Shown: one piece after another, positions 1 to 5,056 of the stretch | Position numbering within the stretch: position 1 is the stretch's first letter | Layout: each line of letters begins with the position of its first letter | Source: Rhodothermia bacterium | Lineage (GTDB): Bacteria; Bacteroidota; Rhodothermia; Rhodothermales; JABDKH01 | Reading direction: 5' to 3' | Length of the DNA: 10,486 nucleotides | NCBI GenBank assembly: GCA_018679295.1 | Contig: JAHHLP010000114.1 | Location: forward strand, 1-10,486 | Made by a program: the position numbers and the translations under genes | The notes under the pieces: model-generated | Told to the model about the DNA's origin: nothing | Database searches by the model: none | What the model saw: only the letters and a program-made list of their open reading frames with translations

Positions 1-1
1 G

Positions 2-643
2 GCCTTCAGAAGGGAACTTGAGTTTGCCAAGACGAGGCTCCGTATTGCCTCCGACCTCCACGACGACATAGGTAGCAACCTCAGTGGCCTCGCGCTGATG
101 TCCGAAAGCGTAGACGGGGACCCGCGAGATCAAGAGGTTGTTCTCGGAAAGATCGGGGAGTTTGCACGCAGCATGGTGGATTCCTTGCGTGACATAGTCT
201 GGTCGATTGATCCCGAGTCCGATCGTGCGAGCCATCTTGTCGACCGGATGCGCGACGCAGCCGCAGCCTTGCTCGGGGGCCTCGATCACTCGATCTCGAC
301 CGACCTGGACGAGGACGTCGGGCTGGATCCTGTCGTTCAGCGCAACATCTTTCTCATCTACAAAGAGGCTATTAACAATGCAGCCCGTCACTCGGGTGCC
401 AGCCGGGTCATCGTTGACCTGAGCGTACGGGATGGGGGGGTCAGACTGAGCATCGAGGACAACGGATCAGGGTTCGACGCGTCTGATCGGACTTCCGGAA
501 TGGGCAAACGCTCGATGGCACGTCGCGCCGAACAGATTGGGGGCCAGCTCGACATAGAATCCGAGGTTGGAACCGGCACAAAAGTGACTCTTTCGGCAAG
601 AATGGCGCAAACGCGCCATTCGCAACCAACAAACGATCTGTAG
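2..643 (+). CDS. Sensor histidine kinase, HisKA_3 type, C-terminal part (5' end outside window)
   Basis: This is the catalytic end of a sensor kinase that autophosphorylates on histidine and passes the phosphate to a response regulator, very likely the one encoded just downstream. The frame is open from base 2, so the sensor region lies outside the window. The first 25 visible residues hold the HisKA_3 dimerisation/phosphoacceptor box (IASDLHDDIGSNLS), with the phosphorylated His at visible residue 20 (bases 59-61). The HATPase_c domain follows: N-box INNAARHSG around residues 124-132, G1 box DNGSGF around 153-158, a G2-like box GMGKRSMARRAEQIGG around 166-181, and GTGTKV around 190-195. The G2 box has Lys where Leu is usual (GLGL). 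The phrase DIVWSIDPESD between the domains is typical of FCB-group kinases whose sensors are often periplasmic beta-propellers; that sensor type is inference. An ATG at base 98 lies inside the His box and is not the true start. The response regulator follows after 65 nt. Confidence 0.92.
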   Translation, partial: AFRRELEFAKTRLRIASDLHDDIGSNLSGLALMSESVDGDPRDQEVVLGKIGEFARSMVDSLRDIVWSIDPESDRASHLVDRMRDAAAALLGGLDHSISTDLDEDVGLDPVVQRNIFLIYKEAINNAARHSGASRVIVDLSVRDGGVRLSIEDNGSGFDASDRTSGMGKRSMARRAEQIGGQLDIESEVGTGTKVTLSARMAQTRHSQPTNDL

Positions 644-708
644 TTTCGGGAATAGGGCCTTTTCGTCTGCCAAGAACGTTTGGCTAGACGGCGAACAGCA
701 GTCATAAA

Positions 709-1392
709 ATGATTTCATCCGTTTCAGAAAGCGACGCGCCGGGAGCGGGACAGGCGGAAGAAGCCGCGATCTGGCTGGTGGAGGACAATGAGCTCTACCG
801 TGACGCCGTCGCTGCGCTTGTGGACACAGCAGAGGGGCTGAGATGTACTGAAACGTTCGCTGAGTGCGATCCTGCCCTCCGAATGCTCGAGAGAGGTGGA
901 TTGCCGGACTTAATGCTCATGGATATCGAGATGCCGGGTATGGACGGCATCACCGGTGTTGGCAAGGTTAAGGCACTTGCTCCCTCGCTGCCTGTGGTGA
1001 TGCTGACGGTTCATCAGGATAACGACAAGATCTTCAGGGCAATCTGTAACGGAGCATCTGGATATCTGCTCAAGTCGTCCCCAAAGGCCGAGATTATGAC
1101 CGGCTTGCGCGCAGTGCTTTCTGGTGGGGCGGCGATGGATGGCCAGATCGCACGACGCGTGCTGAACATGTTCACGGAGATGTCGCCGCCGGTAACAGAC
1201 TACGGACTGTCGGATCGTGAAAAGGAAATCCTGGAACACCTGGTGGAAGGCAAGTCAAAACGGCAAATCGCCGAGGCCATCAACCTGAGCCCTCACACCA
1301 TCGACAGCCACTTTCGAAATATCTACGCGAAACTACACGTCCACAATCAGTCCGGCGCCGTGGCCAAGGCGTTGAGAGAGCGCCTGGTCTAG
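709..1392 (+). CDS. Response regulator, NarL/FixJ family (REC + LuxR-type HTH)
   Basis: A 227-residue DNA-binding response regulator, the probable partner of the kinase just upstream. The receiver domain covers about residues 20-140. It shows the acidic pocket (LVEDNE, residues 23-28), the phosphoacceptor Asp72 in LMLMDIEMPGMDG, the switch Thr100 in MLTVH and the conserved Lys122 in GYLLKSS. A LuxR/GerE helix-turn-helix occupies residues 166-227 (LSDREKEILEHLVEGKSKRQIAEAINLSPHTIDSH... in two parts: scaffold then recognition helix). All receiver-domain key residues are present, so it should be phosphorylatable. The ATG at 709 leaves a roughly 20-residue acidic lead before the first beta strand. 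No Shine-Dalgarno sequence is visible, but leaders without one are common in this lineage. Target genes cannot be told from the sequence. The gene ends 64 nt before the convergent cytochrome gene. Confidence 0.93.
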   Translation: MISSVSESDAPGAGQAEEAAIWLVEDNELYRDAVAALVDTAEGLRCTETFAECDPALRMLERGGLPDLMLMDIEMPGMDGITGVGKVKALAPSLPVVMLTVHQDNDKIFRAICNGASGYLLKSSPKAEIMTGLRAVLSGGAAMDGQIARRVLNMFTEMSPPVTDYGLSDREKEILEHLVEGKSKRQIAEAINLSPHTIDSHFRNIYAKLHVHNQSGAVAKALRERLV

Positions 1393-1456
1393 AGACGATC
1401 ATCCAGGCCGTAGGCCGAGTATCCAACGACCGTCATCTCTTGGCAGCAGCGACCGC

Positions 1457-2086
1457 CTAGTGAGACCCCTCTGGCTTCAGCTTATCTCGAAGCGCCGGAT
1501 AGAATTGCACGAACACGTGGTCGTGGACCGTTTCCTCGGCGTGGCACGTGTAGCACGAGGCGCTACCATCGATCAGCTCGGCGCTCTCATCCTCACGACC
1601 GTATCCATAGAACCCCCAGCCGGTCTCGTGAAGCCCCTTCTGCTTGAGGTGAATTTCAGCGAGTCGGCCATCACCCTCATACCACCCGCCCTTCGCTGGA
1701 ATGCGATCGTTTTCCGGCGGATACATCGCCAGAATGAACATCGTGCCCTCCGGAAACTCACCGGAATCGCGAAACGACTGGTAGGCCCACGGTTGCATGT
1801 AGATGTGGTGGAAGGTGCCCGGCGAGTCGTCCGGCGCCGGTGGTTGAAACGAGACCGGCTCGGAATACGACAAACCGATCGACGCGCCCACCATGACCCA
1901 TGATTGCCAGTCGTCCGGCTTGATCAACCGTTCGTCATCGGTGAACTGTGGCAGATGGTTTTTTGGTCGCGGATCTTCCTGCACTTCTAGCGCGATTGAA
2001 GCGCGATCTGAATTGGGTTGATACGTCGCAGCGACCATGATTGCCGCAACGATCACGAGTACTGAGAGGACGCCGAGGTGTCGCAT
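1457..2086 (-). CDS. Cytochrome P460-like c-type haem protein, exported
   Basis: A 209-residue exported haem protein. Residues 5-20 form one hydrophobic stretch (LGVLSVLVIVAAIMVA), a signal anchor or signal peptide, so the body lies in the periplasm. The P460 fold is suggested by FHHIYMQPWAYQSFRDSGEFPEGTMF in pieces around residues 92-117 (the family's recurrent 'iY.np.A...f..g.fPeGt' pattern). The only c-type haem motif is C178-Y-T-C181-H182 near the C terminus, followed by HDHVFVQFYP, as in the family. Known members oxidise hydroxylamine or bind NO (cytochrome P460, cytochrome c'-beta), but most related proteins are uncharacterised. The Lys that cross-links haem in true P460s cannot be assigned without an alignment. 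The frame also extends upstream to a GTG at 2128, which would add 14 residues before the hydrophobic segment; the ATG at 2086 was chosen because it places the signal segment at the N terminus. No convincing ribosome binding site was seen for either. It stands alone on the minus strand, with no visible redox partner. Confidence 0.8.
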   Translation of the reverse strand: MRHLGVLSVLVIVAAIMVAATYQPNSDRASIALEVQEDPRPKNHLPQFTDDERLIKPDDWQSWVMVGASIGLSYSEPVSFQPPAPDDSPGTFHHIYMQPWAYQSFRDSGEFPEGTMFILAMYPPENDRIPAKGGWYEGDGRLAEIHLKQKGLHETGWGFYGYGREDESAELIDGSASCYTCHAEETVHDHVFVQFYPALRDKLKPEGSH

Positions 2087-2183
2087 TCTGGAGCACCGGT
2101 TGCAGAGATGGAGGTTCGGCCAAGCCACAATATGCTTTAGGTTGACCTGGTCGGCAAGGCTTTTCGCCGTCGCGGCGCCATTT

Positions 2184-2211
2184 CCTGGCAGCCGATTTTG
2201 CGGCTGCCAGG
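2184..2211. repeat. Perfect 11-bp inverted repeat with 6-nt loop
   Basis: CCTGGCAGCCG (2184-2194) and CGGCTGCCAGG (2201-2211) are exact reverse complements around the loop ATTTTG. The stem is GC-rich and should be stable as RNA or as a cruciform. It sits about 100 nt upstream of the cytochrome ATG and about 200 nt upstream of hsp20. Neither side carries a T tract, so it is not a standard intrinsic terminator. It might be a leader structure of the cytochrome mRNA, a regulator-binding site or a dispersed palindrome; the sequence does not decide. Confidence 0.75.
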
Positions 2212-2347
2212 CACACGCTCGCCCATTCAGATGTCAAAGCTATATGATGATCAACCGCATACCTACACTGATCTCCGACATCTGACTACGGCTCGCAGTT
2301 AGTTTGCCTGACGGGTCCATACCGCAGGGCCTCGTAACTATTGTACA

Positions 2348-2383
2348 GGGTTGCGTGTGTCGACGACCGGACGGAAGCAACCC
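2348..2383. repeat. 7-bp inverted repeat upstream of hsp20
   Basis: GGGTTGC (2348-2354) and GCAACCC (2377-2383) are exact reverse complements separated by 22 nt, 31 nt before the hsp20 ATG. It resembles neither CIRCE nor another named heat-shock operator. It could be a regulator site, a leader stem if transcription starts upstream of it, or chance. Confidence 0.35.
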
Positions 2384-2403
2384 GAGTTAAATACAGTAGA
2401 ATT

Positions 2404-2410
2404 GAGGTGA
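2404..2410 (+). promoter_or_regulatory. Ribosome binding site of hsp20
   Basis: GAGGTGA ends 4 nt before the ATG at 2415. It lies too close to the in-frame GTG at 2412, so it selects the ATG. Confidence 0.7.
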
Positions 2411-2414
2411 AGTG

Positions 2415-2861
2415 ATGACAGAGAAAATTACCCGAGCAATCACTCCGCTTCGTAATCTTCGCCGAGAGGTCGACCGGCTATTCAGCGACGTTTTCTCGTC
2501 CGTGGGTGACGGTGAGGAGTTGATGTCCGATGTGTGGGCGCCGCGAATGGACATGTCGGAGAAGGATGACACGTACGTCATTCGAATGGACGTACCCGGC
2601 GTTTCGCGGGACGGGATCAAAGTTGACGTGACCGACCACGAACTGACCGTGAGTGGCGAGCGCAAGGAGACTAAGCGCGACGAAGACGAGAACTTCCTGC
2701 GGGTAGAACGCACATTCGGAAGCTTCTACCGCAGCGTTCGGCTGCCGAAGATGGCCGACGCCGAAAAGGTCCGGGCAACCTTCAAGGACGGCGAACTCAT
2801 CGTTCGCGTGCCAAAGGTCGAGGAGATGAAGCCCCGGAAGATCGACGTAAAGGTCGGCTGA
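2415..2861 (+). CDS. hsp20: Small heat-shock protein, Hsp20/alpha-crystallin family
   Basis: A 148-residue ATP-independent holdase chaperone that binds unfolding proteins in the cytoplasm until Hsp70/ClpB refolds them. The N-terminal arm (residues 1-40, ITPLRNLRREVDRLFSDVF) is the usual flexible substrate-binding and oligomerising segment. The alpha-crystallin domain spans about 41-138, with VPGVSRDGIKVDV (60-72), the RTFGSFYRSVRLP strand (99-111) and the family's A-x-x-x-n-G-x-L signature at 121-128 (ATFKDGEL; Glu127 where Val is commonest). The C-terminal anchor of the I-x-I/V type is I143-D-V145. The length is normal. The ATG at 2415 is preferred over GTG 2412 because of the spacing to GAGGTGA. 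Archease follows 216 nt later on the same strand; that gap is large enough for a separate promoter. Heat or stress induction is expected from the family, not read from a known operator. Confidence 0.95.
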   Translation: MTEKITRAITPLRNLRREVDRLFSDVFSSVGDGEELMSDVWAPRMDMSEKDDTYVIRMDVPGVSRDGIKVDVTDHELTVSGERKETKRDEDENFLRVERTFGSFYRSVRLPKMADAEKVRATFKDGELIVRVPKVEEMKPRKIDVKVG

Positions 2862-2890
2862 GCGGTAATCACTCGTCAAAGCTGAGCGGT
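2857..2890 (+). repeat. Direct repeat of 10 bp across the hsp20 stop
   Basis: GCTGAGCGGT occurs at 2857-2866 (covering the hsp20 stop codon TGA) and again at 2881-2890, 24 nt apart start to start. Possibly a small duplication; no function is apparent. Confidence 0.5.
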
Positions 2891-2955
2891 CAATCTGTAT
2901 CGACGTTCGATCGCAGGCGACTGGCTTGCGGGATCGCGATCTTCGCTAGCTTACC

Positions 2956-2969
2956 GTCGTTGTAACGAC
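2956..2969. promoter_or_regulatory. Palindrome upstream of archease, possible operator
   Basis: GTCGTT-GT-AACGAC is a perfect 6-bp inverted repeat with a 2-nt centre, about 110 nt upstream of the archease ATG. A second palindrome, GATCGCGATC, lies just before it at 2932-2941. Short dyads this close together in a gap between co-directional genes suggest a transcription-factor site for the archease-rtcB pair, but no known operator is recognised. Confidence 0.3.
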
Positions 2970-3067
2970 ACGGATCCGACAGGCCGTCGTCGATGGGATG
3001 GGTCTGGACGGAAGAAGCTCGGCGCGAGTCGGTAAGAGATCGTGCCCGGAGAAAGCGCATTAAGAAC

Positions 3068-3073
3068 AGAGGG
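3068..3073 (+). promoter_or_regulatory. Ribosome binding site of archease
   Basis: AGAGGG lies 4 nt before the ATG at 3078. It supports that start over the in-frame GTG at 3042. Confidence 0.65.
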
Positions 3074-3077
3074 CCTA

Positions 3078-3503
3078 ATGTCAGACTTTCCCTGGCTTCG
3101 AGAGATCGACCACACAGCCGACGTCGGCATCGAGGTGAGGGCGCCGACCGAGAAGTTGCTATTCGAGCGAGCGGCAATCGGGATGTTCACGATTCTCGTT
3201 TCGGCGGATTCGGTCGGGCTCGACGTCGAGAAGCGCGTGTCGATCGAGGCGCAGGATCGCGATGCCCTCCTGGTGCGCTGGTTGTCCGAGTTGAACTACC
3301 TGCACCAAGTCGAGCACTTGGTCTTGAGGGCGTTCGAGATCGAGTCGATTGACGCGCATCACTTGATCGCGCGCGTGTCCGGCGAAACGTACGATCCAGA
3401 GCGGCACACGATTGAATGCGAGATCAAAGCTGTGACATTTCACGACCTGAAGATCGTCCACGACCGAAACGAATGGTCGGTACAGATCATATTTGATATG
3501 TAG
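3078..3503 (+). CDS. Archease, RtcB-activating protein
   Basis: A 141-residue archease. Archeases help RtcB form its guanylated enzyme intermediate, allow multiple turnover and broaden nucleotide use. The N-terminal family signature is EIDHTADVGIEV (residues 9-20), whose acidic residues Asp11/Asp15 belong to the metal-binding centre. The protein ends with VQIIFDM, carrying the near-terminal Asp140 that completes the conserved acidic site in this family. The middle contains LLVRWLSELNYL (in the 70s-80s) and KAVTFHDLKI, both usual family segments. The size matches bacterial and archaeal archeases. The frame extends upstream to a GTG at 3042, but the ATG at 3078 with AGAGGG in front begins directly at the conserved fold. 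rtcB starts 33 nt after the stop, with its own strong ribosome binding site, so the two genes very probably share a transcript; this pairing is common across genomes and supports both calls. Confidence 0.94.
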   Translation: MSDFPWLREIDHTADVGIEVRAPTEKLLFERAAIGMFTILVSADSVGLDVEKRVSIEAQDRDALLVRWLSELNYLHQVEHLVLRAFEIESIDAHHLIARVSGETYDPERHTIECEIKAVTFHDLKIVHDRNEWSVQIIFDM

Positions 3504-3524
3504 AAAGTTCGCAGTGAGTGATCC

Positions 3525-3530
3525 GGAGGT
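3525..3530 (+). promoter_or_regulatory. Ribosome binding site of rtcB
   Basis: GGAGGT with 6 nt to the ATG at 3537. A near-perfect Shine-Dalgarno sequence, the strongest in the archease-rtcB pair. Confidence 0.8.
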
Positions 3531-3536
3531 AGAACC

Positions 3537-4991
3537 ATGGCCACAGCAGCAGCAGCATCGGAGATCGAGCAGATCGCTCCCTACCTATGGGAGATTCCGA
3601 AATCAGGGGAGATGCGCGTCCCGGCTCGCATCTATGCGACTGAGAAGATGATGGCCGACATCCGTGCGGATAAGGCGCCGCAGCAAGTGGCCAACGTCGC
3701 GCACCTGCCGGGCATCGTAAAGGCTTCTCTTGCCATGCCGGACATCCACTGGGGTTACGGCTTTCCGATAGGAGGCGTCGCCGCCTTTGATGTCGATGAA
3801 GGGGTGATTTCACCAGGTGGAGTCGGATACGACATCAACTGTGGGGTGCGGCTCATGGCATCTCGGTTGACGCGTAGCGACGTCTCCGGATCACTTCACC
3901 GTATCGTCGACGAGCTTTTCGAGCGCGTGCCCACCGGCGTTGGTTCATCAGGAGCGCTTCAGATATCGAGGAACAAGCTAAAGCAAGCTGTCCGTGGTGG
4001 CGCGCAATGGGCGGTGAAAGAAGGATTTGGCGACCCAGATGATCTCGCGTTTATCGAGGAGAACGGCTGCATCGACAGCCCCGACCCCGACGCGATCTCT
4101 GAAAAAGCCTGGAAGCGCGGTGTCCCGCAGATCGGGACGCTGGGTTCAGGCAATCACTTTCTTGAATTCGGCTATGTCGCTGAGGTCTACGATCAGGCAG
4201 CGGCTCGGGCTCTGGGCCTTGAGCTCGATCAGGTGACCGTAATCATCCATACGGGATCGCGCGGATTCGGTCATCAGACGTGCGAGGATTATCTGTCCGT
4301 GATGGACCGGGCGATGAACAAGTACGGCATCGACCTTCCGGACCGTCAGCTGGCATGCGCGCCGATCAGATCACCGGAAGGACAGAAGTACCTGGGTGCC
4401 ATGCGATGCGCCATCAACTTCGCGTTTGCGAATCGACAGGTCATTGCGCATAACACCCGGTTAGCTTTTGAGCATGGTCTGAACGTTGGCCCGCGCGATG
4501 TAGGACTGCGAACGGTCTACGAGGTGGCACACAACATTGCAAAGTTTGAGGCGCACGACATCGACGGTGACGTGCGGGAAGTGTGTGTTCATCGGAAGGG
4601 AGCGACGCGTGCATACGGTCCTGGTTCGCCGGAAATACCTCAGACGTATTCCGAAGTGGGTCAGCCTGTATTGGTGCCGGGCGATATGGGTCGTTACTCC
4701 TACGTGCTGGTCGGGACCGAAACGGCAATGACAGAGACCTTTGGCAGCACATGCCACGGTGCGGGGCGGCAGTTGAGTCGGAGGAAAGCAAAGAAGGCAG
4801 CGGGTGGTCGTGATATTACCGGAGAGCTCGAGAAGCGCGGCATCATAGTCCGCGGCGCATCCCGCGGAACGATTAATGAGGAGATCCCCGAGGCGTACAA
4901 GGACGTGTCGGACGTAGTCGACGCATGCGAGATGGCCGGCATTTCACGGAAGGTTGCCCAGCTGCGACCGCTCGGATGCATCAAGGGCTAG
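3537..4991 (+). CDS. rtcB: tRNA-splicing ligase / RNA 3'-phosphate ligase RtcB
   Basis: A 484-residue GTP- and Mn-dependent RNA ligase. It joins RNA 2',3'-cyclic phosphate or 3'-phosphate ends to 5'-OH ends in tRNA/RNA repair (and in tRNA splicing in archaea and animals). All active-site motifs are visible: Asp99 and Cys102 in GYDINCGVR (metal ligands), Asn206-His207 in GSGNHFLEF, His238 in IHTGSRGFGHQ, His332 in YEVAHNIAKFE, the HRKGATRAYGPG block from 352, and His407 in STCHGAGR, the histidine that becomes guanylated. The spacing agrees closely with the long archaeal-type RtcB (Pyrococcus Cys98, His203, His234, His329, His404, from memory), rather than the shorter E. coli form of about 408 residues. 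No intein or frameshift interrupts the gene. The upstream archease gene is its expected activator. No rtcR, rtcA or prfH neighbour is present. The gene converges with the glycosidase gene after 65 nt. Confidence 0.97.
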   Translation: MATAAAASEIEQIAPYLWEIPKSGEMRVPARIYATEKMMADIRADKAPQQVANVAHLPGIVKASLAMPDIHWGYGFPIGGVAAFDVDEGVISPGGVGYDINCGVRLMASRLTRSDVSGSLHRIVDELFERVPTGVGSSGALQISRNKLKQAVRGGAQWAVKEGFGDPDDLAFIEENGCIDSPDPDAISEKAWKRGVPQIGTLGSGNHFLEFGYVAEVYDQAAARALGLELDQVTVIIHTGSRGFGHQTCEDYLSVMDRAMNKYGIDLPDRQLACAPIRSPEGQKYLGAMRCAINFAFANRQVIAHNTRLAFEHGLNVGPRDVGLRTVYEVAHNIAKFEAHDIDGDVREVCVHRKGATRAYGPGSPEIPQTYSEVGQPVLVPGDMGRYSYVLVGTETAMTETFGSTCHGAGRQLSRRKAKKAAGGRDITGELEKRGIIVRGASRGTINEEIPEAYKDVSDVVDACEMAGISRKVAQLRPLGCIKG

Positions 4992-5038
4992 ATTCTCGAA
5001 AGGGCTGAGGACAATCGCGTCGCAGCCGTCCATAGTCA

Positions 5039-5054
5039 GCAGTTCGGCAACTGC
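5039..5054. terminator. Hairpin between convergent genes, possible weak terminator
   Basis: GCAGTT-CGGC-AACTGC is a perfect 6-bp stem with a tetraloop. It lies 47 nt after the rtcB stop and just past the glycosidase stop on the other strand. It has no T tract on either side, so a terminator role is only suggested by its position. Confidence 0.3.
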
Positions 5055-5056
5055 GA

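Larger units (their letters stand above)
2087..2414. other. Divergent intergenic region between the cytochrome and hsp20 genes
   Basis: About 330 bases with no convincing gene. It must hold the leaders and promoters of both divergent genes. It contains a perfect 11-bp hairpin (2184-2211) and a 7-bp inverted repeat (2348-2354 and 2377-2383), listed separately. AT-rich bases at 2387-2401 (TTAAATACAGTAGAATT) could include a -10 region for hsp20, but no matching -35 element at proper spacing is clear, so no promoter is called. Confidence 0.6.

Noticed and set aside
1393..1456. Search for a terminator between the convergent response regulator and cytochrome genes
   Set aside because: Only a 4-bp GGCC-GTA-GGCC dyad is present, too weak and without a T tract.
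1457..2128. Cytochrome start at GTG 2128
   Set aside because: It would put 14 polar residues with two Cys before the hydrophobic export segment; the ATG at 2086 gives a normal signal region. It cannot be fully excluded.
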